A stretch of DNA of 64,000 nucleotides from Cytophagales bacterium (GCA_013299115.1 JAAFKA010000027.1:1-64000), one strand, 5' to 3'. Shown: positions 27,636-35,613, numbered from the stretch's first letter. Notes: generated from the sequence alone by a model not told the origin. Translations and numbers: made by a program.

Positions 27636-27647
27636 AAAAAGTATATT

Positions 27648-27912
27648 GGTAGTAAAAATTGCTATGTCCAGATTTTTTGTGCCGTTAGGCACTTCATATT
27701 GGTAGCCCTGATAAGCCAAGCCTACCTTATGTAGTCCCTACGGGACATAAAGTGGGGCATTTTACTACCAATATAAAGCCCTTATAGGGCAGAAAGTGGT
27801 AAAAAACAACTATCGGACACTCTGGAAGTGTCCGATAAATTAGTTGGTAGTGCCACACAAGTAATGCTGCAACCACGTTAGAACTAACATTTCTCAAAGA
27901 AATGTTAGTTCT
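27648..27912. repeat. nested palindromes in an intergenic gap
   Basis: TATATTGGTAGTAAAA (27650-27665) pairs with TTTTACTACCAATATA (about 27760-27775), enclosing smaller hairpins (GTGCCGTTAGGCAC-like, GTCCCTACGGGAC). Further right lie AGCCCTTATAGGGC and TATCGGACACT ... AGTGTCCGATA, then the 15-bp-armed AGAACTAACATTTCT hairpin at 27880-27912. No gene is apparent. These are likely dispersed repeats that inserted into each other next to phosphatase remnants. Confidence 0.65.
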
Positions 27913-27938
27913 GAGCATTAAAGGGTGCGGTACAAATC

Positions 27939-29672
27939 TTATTTACCTTTTAACGAAGCCCCGACTCCAAACAAATTTGGTGTGAATATAAAGTTTGGGT
28001 CGACTTTTCTCTTCACACGCAAGATTCTCTGGTAATCTTCCTCATTGTCATAATAGTATTGGGGAACTAAATCGAGAGCATTTTCTCCAAACGGTGCCCA
28101 AATTAACCTGCGGTCATCTTTGGAAAAAATACCTTTTTCACCAACACCTTCCATTTGATTTTCTTCAGACCATTCTATTGCCAGTTGATATGCTCCGGGT
28201 ATATTTGGGTCGTAAAAAGCATCTAAAGCACTGAATGAAGTAGAATCTCGCCATGCTGCACTTGTTTGGTGGTCTTTGTTTCCTGTTTGAAATTTGGTTG
28301 TTTTACCACTAAGTGGCATAAACTGTGCGGCAATTTTACAACCATTGAATAAAGGTGCCTGAAGTTTATCTATTCGTTCTGCAGTCCATTCTGCGAAACC
28401 GTCCTTTACCAACGAAGTAGATTTGGTCATCCACAATCTTTTCTGAAAAGGTAAGTCAAATTCCCTCGGATTTTTCCACGCCCATTCAATCATCATTTTT
28501 GAGCAAGGCATAGGTTGGTCGTTTATTTCTGTCGTATCAAACCCCATAGCTATTTTGAAAAACGGTAGGGGAGTGCCAGCAACTTCTTTAATCCGTTGGA
28601 AAATGGATGGATTATATGGCTGCCCCTTACCCTTGAGATTAGCCCAAAAACCGAATAAGGCTATTGAGGCTATTGGATGTAATTCATGATTTTCACCATA
28701 AAGTTCTTTATGACGTAAACGCATTTCCTGGTCAGTGCCTCCGAAAATATTATAAAAATGGTCAGCACCAATAACCAGTACGGAATAACAAAAGTCATCT
28801 TCAATGGGATTGTCACTTTGTTCTGCACAAATTTCAAGTAATTTTTGCAACCTTTCTTTACTATACGGATATGCCAGCTTAAAGCCTCTCGCATTAGGGA
28901 AGTCGGCATCTCTAAGACAATTTACGGTTACTGAGGTTACTACGCCTAAGTTGCCCGGACTCCCTCCTGCCAAACTAAAAAACAAATCCCTATCATCAGG
29001 GTCTTGCGAATCTCGTCTTACAGTTTTCTTGGTGCAATCCGCCATGATAATATCGTATGAATAAATGTAATCGACAAACAATCCTAAGGGACGAGCCATC
29101 AATCCATATCCCCCCGTTTGACAATGTCCACCAACCCGTACATGCGCACATTCTCCATGAGGAATAAAAACACCTCGCTTTGCCAATTCTTCGTCAATTT
29201 CGGAAATCATCAGCCCTGCACCCATTGTTGCACGATTCGATTCTTTGTCGTAAAACCACTTTCTATAGGGATAATTTTGACTATTGGGTGATTCAAGCCC
29301 GCTAAGGTCTATCTGTAAGTTTGGACCATTGGTAGAAGAATATCCCCTGTATTGATGACCACCTGAACGTACCGCCAATGAAAGTTTGTTTTCTGTACAG
29401 TACCTAATAGCCATCATGATGTCTTCATCATCTTCCACATAAATAATGGCATAAGGCTTCGTGAAGCTTGCTGGCTCGGAGGTGGTTGCATATTGGTAGG
29501 CATGAATCTGATAATCTTTCTGATTCTCTGAAATAACATTTTCCCTTAAATTTTGGCCATCCAAAAGGCTTAGACTGGTTTGTTTCTTGACTGATGTGCA
29601 TACGTTAAGTGTATTTTTAGAGATAATTAAGAACATTACAATTGGTTTCGTAAGGTATCGACTTACTTTCAA
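27939..29672 (-). CDS. FAD-linked oxidase, berberine-bridge-enzyme-like
   Basis: The 577-aa protein has a PCMH-type FAD domain (about 60-270) with AVRSGGHQYRGYSSTNGPNL, where the His is the usual flavin-attachment residue, and VRVGGHCQTGGYGLMARPLG, where a Cys can give the second covalent bond. The C-terminal berberine-bridge motif region ends with DYQRILRVKRKVDPNFIFTP (YxxNxxRLxxVKxxxDPxxxF type). Such enzymes oxidise sugars or phenolic/alkaloid compounds with oxygen, usually extracellularly; a hydrophobic N-terminus (PIVMFLIISKNTLNVC) may be an export signal. The gene stands between two fragments of SpoIIE phosphatase ends and looks like an inserted gene; its substrate is unknown. Confidence 0.82.
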   Translation of the reverse strand: MKVSRYLTKPIVMFLIISKNTLNVCTSVKKQTSLSLLDGQNLRENVISENQKDYQIHAYQYATTSEPASFTKPYAIIYVEDDEDIMMAIRYCTENKLSLAVRSGGHQYRGYSSTNGPNLQIDLSGLESPNSQNYPYRKWFYDKESNRATMGAGLMISEIDEELAKRGVFIPHGECAHVRVGGHCQTGGYGLMARPLGLFVDYIYSYDIIMADCTKKTVRRDSQDPDDRDLFFSLAGGSPGNLGVVTSVTVNCLRDADFPNARGFKLAYPYSKERLQKLLEICAEQSDNPIEDDFCYSVLVIGADHFYNIFGGTDQEMRLRHKELYGENHELHPIASIALFGFWANLKGKGQPYNPSIFQRIKEVAGTPLPFFKIAMGFDTTEINDQPMPCSKMMIEWAWKNPREFDLPFQKRLWMTKSTSLVKDGFAEWTAERIDKLQAPLFNGCKIAAQFMPLSGKTTKFQTGNKDHQTSAAWRDSTSFSALDAFYDPNIPGAYQLAIEWSEENQMEGVGEKGIFSKDDRRLIWAPFGENALDLVPQYYYDNEEDYQRILRVKRKVDPNFIFTPNLFGVGASLKGK

Positions 29673-29689
29673 ATGTCCAAATTATCTAA

Positions 29690-29897
29690 CACAACTTTTT
29701 ACCTTTTTTCAGACGGTTATCAAGACCAATTTGGTGGCGAACAGGACAAAAAATTTATGTTGGCTGCTATGAAAAAAATGTTTTTGGAAATCTATACCTT
29801 GCCCAGTCAAGAGCAAAAAGTAGCCACTGCCTTCGATAATTGTAAAGGAAGTGGCGAACAGACAGATGATGTGTCGTTGGTGGAGGTGAAGTTATAA
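29690..29897 (+). pseudogene. recent partial copy of the SpoIIE phosphatase 3' end
   Basis: From 29690 the DNA is almost identical to 26193-26400: FYLFSDGYQDQFGGEQDKKF is shared exactly, after which Ser/Gln and Cys changes and a small deletion appear (YTLPSQEQKVATAFDNCKG), ending QTDDVSLVEVKL at TAA 29895-29897. The homology begins abruptly in mid-domain, and only about 68 residues remain, without membrane or catalytic N-terminal parts. It can be read from an ATG at 29673, but a functional product is unlikely. The duplication flanks the FAD oxidase gene. Confidence 0.85.
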
Positions 29898-29925
29898 ATT
29901 TTCAATGAGTAAGTAAAAAAATTGC

Positions 29926-31815
29926 TTATCCCACTAACTCCGCCAATTCCAGCCACCGCATAGATTTTTCGTCTATCAAAGCCGTTAGTTGTTCTATTCG
30001 TTTGCTTTGCTCCTGAATTTCCAAATAATTGCTGATACTGCCCAAACTTATTTTTTCTGTAATTACCTGTTTTTCAGCCTCCAACTTAGCTATTTCTTGC
30101 TCCAAATTTTCGTATTCAAATTTTTCTTTGAAAGACAATTTGGTTTTGGACTTGTCTGTATTTTTGGTAGGAGAGGGTAGGGGAGGGGCAACAATTTTTT
30201 TGCTTTCCTTTGCCTCCAATTCTTTTTGTGCTGCCTCTTTTTCGGCTTTTGCTTCCCTGTAATCTGTGTAATTGCCCGAAAAATCATTGACTACGCCGTT
30301 GCCTTCGAAGACAAAAATATGGTCGACCAGCCTGTCCATAAAATACCTGTCGTGAGAAACCAGCACCAATACGCCTTTGAAACCGAGCAAATAATCTTCC
30401 AAAATATTGAGAGTTTTAATATCAAAGTCGTTGGTAGGCTCGTCGAGTATCAAAAAGTTTGGGTTTTTAATCAGGACTTGCAACAGTTGCAAACGCCGTT
30501 TTTCTCCGCCGCTTAACTTGGCTACGGGTTGGTATTGCGTAGCAGGTGGAAACTCAAAATGGGTCAGCAGCACACTTGCCGAAATGGTTTCGCCTGTGCC
30601 TGTAGTGATAAATTCGGCTACGTCTTTTACTACATCAATCACTTTTTTGTCTAAGGGCAGCGAATTTTCTTGTTGGGTGTAGTAGCCAATCAGCGTATTA
30701 TCTCCTCTGGAAATATTGCCTTTGTCGGGTGCTAACTCCCCTGTGAGCAAGTTGAGAAAAGTAGATTTGCCCACGCCATTTTTGCCCACCACGCCTATTC
30801 GGTCTTGCCTTTTAAACACATAATCAAATTTGTGTAGCAAAACCTGATTGCCAAAATTTTTGCTAATGTTCTGTAATTCAATGATTTTAGTCCCTCCACG
30901 CACCATGCCCACATTGATAGCCAACTGCGATTCGCCTACTTTTTGATTGGCTTTTTCTTTGATTTCCTCAAAAGCATCTACCCTATATTTTGCCTTTGTT
31001 CCTCTTGCTTTGGGTTGTTTTTTAATCCATTCATATTCTCTCCGCATCAAGTTGCGTGCTTTTTCCACCTCTGCCTGTTTGGTTTCCATTCTTTCTTGCT
31101 TTTTTTCCAAATAATACGCATAGTTGCCATTGTAACGATACAAAATGCCGTTTTCCAACTCAAAAATCACATTCACTACTCTGTCCAAAAAATAACGGTC
31201 GTGTGTTACTAACAGCAAACTTTGATTTTCTGTATTCAATAAATTTTCGAGCCACTCTATCGTTTCCAAATCCAAATGGTTGGTTGGTTCGTCAAGCACA
31301 ATGAGGTCGGCTTTGCTCAACAGCAATTTGGCTAAGGCAACCCTTTTGCGTTGCCCACCTGAAAGGTGGCGTATCAGTTTTTCGGTGTCTTGTATGCCTA
31401 ATTTGCCCAAAGTTTGGTGTATTTTGCTTTCCGTTTCCCATGCCCCCAACTGTTCCATTTGGGCAGCAGCTTCGGCTACCTCGTCGGCTTGGTCGTGCAG
31501 CAAGGCTTTTTCATAGCGTTGAATAGCCAATAATACAGGGTTTTCGGTTTCAAACATAGCTTGCCACACCGTCAAGTCTTCCGACAAGTTGGGCTGTTGG
31601 CTCAAATAACCAATGCTTGTGCCTTTGCGAATGGAAACATTGCCCGAATCGGGGGCTATTTCGCCACCAATCATTTTGAGCAAGGTACTTTTTCCGCAGC
31701 CGTTGATACCAACAATAGCAGCCTTGTCGCCTTGACTAATACCCAAAGTTAGGTTTTCGAATAATACTTTTTCGGTAAAGGCTTTGGAAACCGAATCAAC
31801 TGATAATAAATTCAT
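29926..31815 (-). CDS. ABC-F family ATPase (Uup/EttA-like)
   Basis: The 629-aa soluble protein has two ABC domains. Domain 1 has Walker A GINGCGKSTLLKM, signature LSGGQRKRVALAKLL and Walker B LIVLDEPTNHLDL. Domain 2 has GKNGVGKSTFLNL, LSGGEKRRLQLLQVL and FLILDEPTNDFDI. Between them is the ABC-F linker rich in Arg and Lys (RREYEWIKKQPKARGTKAKY), and the C-terminus is a coiled coil (KFEYENLEQEIAKLEAEKQ) as in Uup. ABC-F proteins act on the ribosome E site or, for Uup, affect transposon excision and translation; they do not transport. It is the last clearly chromosomal gene before the element-like region. Confidence 0.92.
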   Translation of the reverse strand: MNLLSVDSVSKAFTEKVLFENLTLGISQGDKAAIVGINGCGKSTLLKMIGGEIAPDSGNVSIRKGTSIGYLSQQPNLSEDLTVWQAMFETENPVLLAIQRYEKALLHDQADEVAEAAAQMEQLGAWETESKIHQTLGKLGIQDTEKLIRHLSGGQRKRVALAKLLLSKADLIVLDEPTNHLDLETIEWLENLLNTENQSLLLVTHDRYFLDRVVNVIFELENGILYRYNGNYAYYLEKKQERMETKQAEVEKARNLMRREYEWIKKQPKARGTKAKYRVDAFEEIKEKANQKVGESQLAINVGMVRGGTKIIELQNISKNFGNQVLLHKFDYVFKRQDRIGVVGKNGVGKSTFLNLLTGELAPDKGNISRGDNTLIGYYTQQENSLPLDKKVIDVVKDVAEFITTGTGETISASVLLTHFEFPPATQYQPVAKLSGGEKRRLQLLQVLIKNPNFLILDEPTNDFDIKTLNILEDYLLGFKGVLVLVSHDRYFMDRLVDHIFVFEGNGVVNDFSGNYTDYREAKAEKEAAQKELEAKESKKIVAPPLPSPTKNTDKSKTKLSFKEKFEYENLEQEIAKLEAEKQVITEKISLGSISNYLEIQEQSKRIEQLTALIDEKSMRWLELAELVG

Positions 31816-32010
31816 TAATAGATATTTTTTTGCAAATTTACGATAAAAAACACAAAGAACTAACAGATAATTTGCATTTTTCCAACCCCCTCATTACCAA
31901 TCACTTACAACCACTAACAGCACAATTTGAAAATTATGCAAAAAAACAACCAAATTATGCTGTTAGCTTATTTTTTTGGGAAACACCACCCACAACAGGT
32001 GGATTTTTGA

Positions 32011-32490
32011 CTAACGAACTTCCAGCCCTATGCAGTAACTATTACCACCACCTCCATCACACACCCTCTCACCGCATACAACCGAAAACCCTTGCTCATT
32101 AGTCCGTAACTTTGCTAACTCCTTGTCCGTTAAGCCCAACTTTTGACTAACGATTCGTTTGAAAAAATCTAAGTCATCTTTTTTACTTTTTAACTCCTCT
32201 TGTAGAAATTTTTTGTCATTTCGCAACTCCTCAATGATTTCTAAAAGTTTTGAAGTTATATTTTCGTCATTTTTAGTTTCATTTTGTTTATTAATTTCAA
32301 TAATATTGACGAAAAAAGTTGTAGGAACATTCAAAAAGTTGCACATTTTTTCCAAAACATCCGACTTTATTGAATGATTATCAAGCATTTTGTCGACACC
32401 AGTGCGGGACATTCCTATTGCTGTGCAAAAATCATTATAGGTTACACCCATAGTTTTTAATTTTGCTTTAACTTTTTGGTTTAAAGTCAT
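32011..32490 (-). CDS. Cro/CI-type HTH repressor with coiled-coil tail
   Basis: Residues 1-60 of this 159-aa protein fit an XRE-type helix-turn-helix (KVKAKLKTMGVTYNDFCTAI; GMSRTGVDKMLDNHSI; SDVLEKMCNFLNVPTTFF). Residues 75-125 are a strongly charged coiled coil (KLLEIIEELRNDKKFLQEEL), and the end is Cys/Gly-rich (VCGERVCDGGGGNSYC). It is divergent from the gene at 32691; the 200-bp gap holds two strong inverted repeats and a consensus promoter. The layout equals a phage-like lysogeny switch, and the gene begins the element-like region. There is no autoproteolysis domain, so control would be through multimerisation or a partner. Confidence 0.82.
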   Translation of the reverse strand: MTLNQKVKAKLKTMGVTYNDFCTAIGMSRTGVDKMLDNHSIKSDVLEKMCNFLNVPTTFFVNIIEINKQNETKNDENITSKLLEIIEELRNDKKFLQEELKSKKDDLDFFKRIVSQKLGLTDKELAKLRTNEQGFSVVCGERVCDGGGGNSYCIGLEVR

Positions 32491-32542
32491 ATTTTAAAAG
32501 TTTTAAACAGTTGATAATCAGGTAATTAAAAAAAATGTAGAA

Positions 32543-32648
32543 TTTTGTGAAAAATAATTTCACAAAAGTTTGCAAATGTAAACTTATTTTTACTATCTTT
32601 GTAACAGTAAAAGCTACTAAGTATTACAAAATTACTACTAAATAGTAG
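32543..32648. promoter_or_regulatory. divergent promoter with two operator-like palindromes
   Basis: TTTTGTGAAA (32543-32552) and TTTCACAAAA (32558-32567) form a perfect 10-bp dyad. A textbook Bacteroidota promoter for the plus strand follows directly: TTTG at 32569-32572, 21 nt, TATCTTTG at 32594-32601. Downstream, CTACTA-AA-TAGTAG (32635-32648) is a second dyad in the leader of the 32691 gene. These are the natural binding sites for the HTH proteins on both sides. Confidence 0.7.
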
Positions 32649-32690
32649 CAAAAGCAAATGTTTGGGTAACAAAATTAATAGGGAATAACT

Positions 32691-33008
32691 ATGCAAAAAC
32701 CTAATCTAAATGCCACTTTGCGAAAATGCTATAATGTCATAGGAGATGAGCCAAGACGAGATTTAAAGAAACTCTATTTGCAGCATACAGACAAAAAGAG
32801 TGCAGTAGGGGGGAGTCGTTTTATGAGCATTATGCGAGGCGAAACAGTGCTTGATTCCAAAGATATTTATGTTTTTGCCACGTACTTTGGTTTGTCAGTC
32901 AAACAATTATTAGCAGATACGCTGCCCGATTTGGATATTCAAAACCTAACTTTCGAAACCGATGAAACAGCAAGATTCGAAGCTAAAACTTTTGCCCTTA
33001 GCAACTAA
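32691..33008 (+). CDS. Cro-like small DNA-binding protein (putative)
   Basis: The middle of this 105-aa protein reads GSRFMSIMRGETVLDSKDIY and VFATYFGLSVKQLL, a helix-turn-helix-like pattern in which the recognition helix would be near SRFMSIMRG, and the end is acidic (LPDLDIQNLTFETDE). It is the first gene rightward from the consensus promoter and divergent from the HTH repressor, the usual place of Cro or an early activator. I did not recognise a named family. The ATG is 90 bp after the -7 box, leaving a leader with a CTACTA/TAGTAG dyad that could bind either protein. Confidence 0.6.
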   Translation: MQKPNLNATLRKCYNVIGDEPRRDLKKLYLQHTDKKSAVGGSRFMSIMRGETVLDSKDIYVFATYFGLSVKQLLADTLPDLDIQNLTFETDETARFEAKTFALSN

Positions 33009-33159
33009 GGCTACCATTTTTGACCTCGACAACGAAGTCAATACGCTGGACACGCAAATAAAAAGGGCAAGAAAAGCAGGGCAAGACACCGAATTATTGG
33101 AGAGAAGGAAAAAGGAAAAACTCGACCAGATAAGGAAACTAAAAAATCAAAGCAGGTAG
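32962..33159 (+). CDS. small charged coiled-coil protein, overlaps upstream gene
   Basis: The frame encodes 65 aa: a C-terminal 40-residue helix of alternating acidic and basic residues (NEVNTLDTQIKRARKAGQDT; ERRKKEKLDQIRKLKNQSR). It overlaps the previous gene by 47 bp in another frame, so the true start may be a downstream codon; no ATG exists there. The family is unknown. A terminator-like hairpin (33246-33275) follows 90 bp later. It may be real, since the low-complexity helix is unlike a shadow frame, but evidence is limited. Confidence 0.4.
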   Translation: MKQQDSKLKLLPLATKATIFDLDNEVNTLDTQIKRARKAGQDTELLERRKKEKLDQIRKLKNQSR

Positions 33160-33238
33160 CCACTCCTGAACGAATGTAGCATAGGTTATCCTGTGCAAAA
33201 GATGCTTTTTTCATAGCAAAAAGGTTTTTATTTTAAAA

Positions 33239-33288
33239 ACAGACTTACGGCAGGTTTTTTAGGCTTGCCGTATTTTAAAAAAGTGTAA
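33239..33288 (+). terminator. hairpin TACGGCAGG...CCTGCCGTA-like with T/A tract, terminator candidate
   Basis: ACAGACTTACGGCAGG-TTTTTTAGG-CTTGCCGTATTTT folds into a GC-containing hairpin. A sister copy with arms TACGGTAAG/CTTGCCGTA lies at 33723-33760 after the next gene. Both sit just after a small gene and before a palindromic repeat. Confidence 0.5.
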
Positions 33289-33292
33289 CAGT

Positions 33293-33343
33293 AGTGAAAC
33301 GTTGGCAATGGTGCTTTTCGCACCTTGACAATCGTTGAACGGA
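33293..33343 (+). repeat. attC/REP-like palindrome, mixed A/B type
   Basis: AGTGAAAC, GTTGGCAATGG, tip GGTGC-TTTTC-GCACC, then CTTGACAATCGTTGAACGG. It has the outer ends of the A type and the inner sequence of the B type. It precedes the 33367 gene by 24 bp. Confidence 0.75.
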
Positions 33344-33366
33344 GGACTTAAAACGCAAAAAGCACT

Positions 33367-33687
33367 ATGCAGCCAGTACCAGTAACTTCTTTAATTTGTG
33401 CAGGTGCGTTACCTATTATTGTGTATGCACTTAACCTATACGCTAAAACAAAGGGACAAATGAAAACCGTAAACATCACACCAGTACCAATGACGTTGCA
33501 AAATTATGTGCAACTTATCAAGCACACCAACGCAGCACACCAAGCAGGTTTTCAGGCAGGTGTAAATTTGGCAATGAATATGATAAGGCTGCATGACAAT
33601 GACAATGACAATGACCATCAATGGAGAGCAAAGATGCTATTGATATTTTGTGAAATCTTAGACGAATTAAAGGACAAGCAGTCCTAA
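33367..33687 (+). CDS. small protein with N-terminal membrane helix (unknown)
   Basis: Residues 5-25 of this 106-aa protein (VTSLICAGALPIIVYALNLY) form one membrane helix; the rest is soluble, with an Asp/Asn run (HDNDNDNDH) encoded by a GACAAT repeat and a helical end CEILDELKDKQS. I do not recognise the family. It lies between two palindromic repeats like the other small genes up to 39.6 kb, and has no promoter of its own. Possibly translated from ATG 33367; a second ATG at 33460 would remove the membrane helix. Confidence 0.55.
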   Translation: MQPVPVTSLICAGALPIIVYALNLYAKTKGQMKTVNITPVPMTLQNYVQLIKHTNAAHQAGFQAGVNLAMNMIRLHDNDNDNDHQWRAKMLLIFCEILDELKDKQS

Positions 33688-33722
33688 GATAGCTTACTGT
33701 GTTTAATTTGAAAAAAACACCA

Positions 33723-33829
33723 ACAGACTTACGGTAAGTGTACTATACTTGCCGTATTTTAAAGAATTGTAACGTACCCTTCAGGGTGCGGGTTTCGAAT
33801 GTAACGTACCCTTCAGGGTGCGGGTTTTC
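33723..33829. repeat. hairpin plus two tandem 31-bp repeats with ACCCTTCAGGGT
   Basis: A terminator-like hairpin (TACGGTAAG ... CTTGCCGTA, 33731-33757) is followed by two near-identical units TGTAACGTACCCTTCAGGGT plus GCGGGTTT (about 33769-33798 and 33800-33829). Each unit holds an ACCCTTCAGGGT dyad. Related sequences are at 22374-22410, 27915-27945 and 50884-50933. No gene is here. Confidence 0.6.
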
Positions 33830-33851
33830 AGGCAATTAAAACCAAGTATCA

Positions 33852-34235
33852 ATGAAACATAATAAAAAAGAGTACCGTGCAACAGATTTGTTGCTAAAAA
33901 AGCAACTTATTTCGAGTTTTGAAAATTTTGAAAAACTTGCTACCAAGCAAGAGGCTACCTTAGCTAACATCTTAGAAATAGCTACTGACCAAGAAAGTGG
34001 TCGAATGGTAAAACAGATAAAGCCAGTAACTTATGAAGTAATGGCACATATAAGTTTTGAATTTGGCTTGTCCAAGAAAAGAAAACAAAAAGCTGCTTTT
34101 AGATTGGATAGTCATTTTTTCGACACCGAACAAGAGGCATTAGAATTTATCGAGGGCGTAAAACTTGTGAATGAGAAGGCTTTAATACGCCTTACCAAAC
34201 ATACAAAAGGAGTCATTAGAAATGACTTTGTTTAA
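33852..34235 (+). CDS. conserved-looking small protein, unknown
   Basis: This soluble protein is 127 aa long. The N-terminal half is helical and charged (RATDLLLKKQLISSFENFEK), the second half has alternating strands with FGLSKKRKQKAAFRLDSHFF and ends in a basic helix. It has no signal or membrane helix and no recognised motif. Its start follows the double ACCCTTCAGGGT repeat, and a palindrome begins 5 bp after its stop codon, so gene plus palindrome form one unit. Confidence 0.6.
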   Translation: MKHNKKEYRATDLLLKKQLISSFENFEKLATKQEATLANILEIATDQESGRMVKQIKPVTYEVMAHISFEFGLSKKRKQKAAFRLDSHFFDTEQEALEFIEGVKLVNEKALIRLTKHTKGVIRNDFV

Positions 34236-34239
34236 CAGT

Positions 34240-34287
34240 AGTGAAACTTTGGCAGTGGTCGCAAGACCTTGACAATAGTTGAACGGA
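34240..34287 (+). repeat. attC/REP-like palindrome
   Basis: Left AGTGAAACTTTGGCAGTGG, tip GTCGCAAGAC, right CCTTGACAATAGTTGAACGG. The left half is A type and the right half B type. An ORF with an in-frame TTG runs through the right end into the 34315 gene. Confidence 0.75.
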
Positions 34288-34314
34288 CAAATTTTAAAAC
34301 CAAGTTCTTTGTTT

Positions 34315-34539
34315 ATGTCACCCATAGGAGAATTAATAGACTCGGTACATTGCTACCAACCGTTTGAGTTCACAGTAAAAGTAGCAGCCGATGGCAGCAT
34401 CACTGCATCGATACCAGATTTTAAGAGTTTAGCTATTTTGCTATTTCAGTTAGAAAACAGGGCTTTTTTGTTGAAAGAAAAGAAAGATTTTTTGGCAGCA
34501 AAGAACAACGAGCAAGGGATTTTTCCGAAGGTAGTTTAG
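34315..34539 (+). CDS. small cassette protein, paralogue of 37012-37239
   Basis: From ATG 34315 it encodes 74 aa. MSPIGELIDSVHCYQPFEFT starts a compact beta-like fold (VKVAADGSITASIPDFKSLA) followed by a helix (LLFQLENRAFLLKEKKDFLA). The gene at 37012 encodes nearly the same protein with only a few changes, also flanked by palindromes; the two differ mostly at the C-terminus (GIFPKVV here). The family is not recognised, though a short beta-hairpin plus helix recalls HicB-like or DUF folds. The duplicated unit is strong evidence that it is really translated. Confidence 0.7.
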   Translation: MSPIGELIDSVHCYQPFEFTVKVAADGSITASIPDFKSLAILLFQLENRAFLLKEKKDFLAAKNNEQGIFPKVV

Positions 34540-34552
34540 ACAATATAACAGT

Positions 34553-34600
34553 AGTGAAACTTTGGCAGTGGCTCTTTTGCCCTGCCAATAGTTGAACGGA
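34553..34600 (+). repeat. attC/REP-like palindrome, A type
   Basis: AGTGAAACTTTGGCAGTGGC-TCTTTT-GCCCTGCCAATAGTTGAACGG; the commonest version, identical to those at 35486, 36513, 36938 and 37652. Confidence 0.8.
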
Positions 34601-34630
34601 GGACTTAAAACGCAAAACGCAAATGAATAT

Positions 34631-35059
34631 ATGAAAGCACTCAATCAAGACACCAAAGAACTCTGTTTAACGCAAGTAGAACACGAGTTATTTAGAACAG
34701 CCTTAGAACGAATTTTTAGGGAATATGACGCCGTGCAGACCTCAAAAAACAAAAGCTATGTGCCAGTACCAGTGCTAAACAACAACTATTTGCAGCAAAC
34801 CAGTATTTATATATTAGAACAAGTCTATGAAAAGATAATCAAATTAAAGTTTTCGGTTTTCGATGCCCAAAGCAATGCAACTTTATTCAAAATCACACAA
34901 ACCGAAATAGAGATACTATATGTAATACACGAACAGTTTCAGGGTTGCGAGCAGTTTGTAAACCAGCTAAAACTCAAAGCAAAGTGGTTGTATTACGACA
35001 AAGAATTAGAAAAACAATTAGAGCCTGAAAAGGAAGCAAAATTAGAAGGAGCAAAGTAA
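34631..35059 (+). CDS. helical cassette protein, unknown
   Basis: From ATG 34631 the protein is 142 aa, rich in Glu, Lys and Leu and almost entirely helical: TQVEHELFRTALERIFREYD, then LEQVYEKIIKLKF, ending KELEKQLEPEKEAKLEGAK. No membrane segment or known motif is seen. Its stop is 8 bp before the next palindrome. The in-frame TTG inside the preceding palindrome (34592) is unlikely to be the start, as that sequence is repeat and recurs in front of unrelated genes. Confidence 0.6.
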   Translation: MKALNQDTKELCLTQVEHELFRTALERIFREYDAVQTSKNKSYVPVPVLNNNYLQQTSIYILEQVYEKIIKLKFSVFDAQSNATLFKITQTEIEILYVIHEQFQGCEQFVNQLKLKAKWLYYDKELEKQLEPEKEAKLEGAK

Positions 35060-35066
35060 AGTGTGT

Positions 35067-35110
35067 AGTGAAACTTTGGCAGTGGGCTATAGACCCTGCC
35101 AATAGTTGAA
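35067..35110 (+). repeat. attC/REP-like palindrome, A type, altered right end
   Basis: AGTGAAACTTTGGCAGTGGG-CTATAGA-CCCTGCCAATAGTTGAA; the final ACGG is replaced by AAAG. The same altered end occurs at 35541-35584, in front of the paralogue of the next gene. Confidence 0.75.
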
Positions 35111-35136
35111 AAAGTTTGAAAACCCAAAATTATTTT

Positions 35137-35457
35137 ATGTCAATAGAAGTAAAAATAAGAATATATAATCCCAAAAATCTAAACAAAATAGGTTTGGAGG
35201 ACTTGATGCAGGCTTTGCCTGATGGTATTGTTTTGGAGAAAAAAGGGGACTGGTTTCTCTTTGAAAACACCCATTTAGATACTACTACTTTTGGTGAAGT
35301 AGTAGCAAAAAAGACAAATGACAATCAACCACAACATCTTTTAAAACAAGAGAATTTACAACACACACTAAAAGAGTTTATAGTTGATTATCTGATTGAA
35401 TTGAGTAAAGGCAAGTTAATAGAAATAGAAGCCGATGAAGGTGTTTTGGCAAGATGA
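35137..35457 (+). CDS. small cassette protein, intact member of a paralogous pair
   Basis: From ATG 35137 it encodes 106 aa. The N-terminal half MSIEVKIRIYNPKNLNKIGL, LEDLMQALPDGIVLEKKGDW and LFENTHLD is followed by a C-terminal helix LQHTLKEFIVDYLIELSKGK and the acidic end IEIEADEGVLAR. A homologous unit at 35614-35985 carries the same two halves but is split by frameshifts. The repeated combination of gene and its upstream palindrome indicates copying as a unit. The function is unknown; no membrane segment is seen. Confidence 0.65.
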   Translation: MSIEVKIRIYNPKNLNKIGLEDLMQALPDGIVLEKKGDWFLFENTHLDTTTFGEVVAKKTNDNQPQHLLKQENLQHTLKEFIVDYLIELSKGKLIEIEADEGVLAR

Positions 35458-35485
35458 GGGCAGTATATCAAATTGTATTGGAAGT

Positions 35486-35584
35486 AGTGAAACTTTGGCA
35501 GTGGCTCTTTTGCCCTGCCAATAGTTGAACGGAGTAAAATAGTGAAACTTTGGCAGTGGCTCTTTTGCCCTGCCAATAGTTGAA
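35486..35584 (+). repeat. two tandem attC/REP-like palindromes, A type
   Basis: Copies at 35486-35533 and 35541-35584 have the same tip (TCTTTT) and are separated by 7 bp. No gene fits between them, as if a cassette had been lost or a palindrome had been duplicated. Confidence 0.8.
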
Positions 35585-35613
35585 AAAGTTTGAAAACCCA
35601 AAACCAAATTCTT

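Noticed and set aside
31830-32102. 90-aa ORF on the plus strand
   Set aside because: It overlaps the 3' end of the HTH repressor gene, has low-complexity His/Pro content and covers the AT-rich promoter side of the ABC-F gene; a shadow or chance frame.
34279-34317. TTG start codons inside palindromes for several cassette genes
   Set aside because: The TTG is part of the conserved right end GTTGAACGG, which recurs before unrelated genes; each gene has its own ATG 20-90 bp later where the unique sequence begins.
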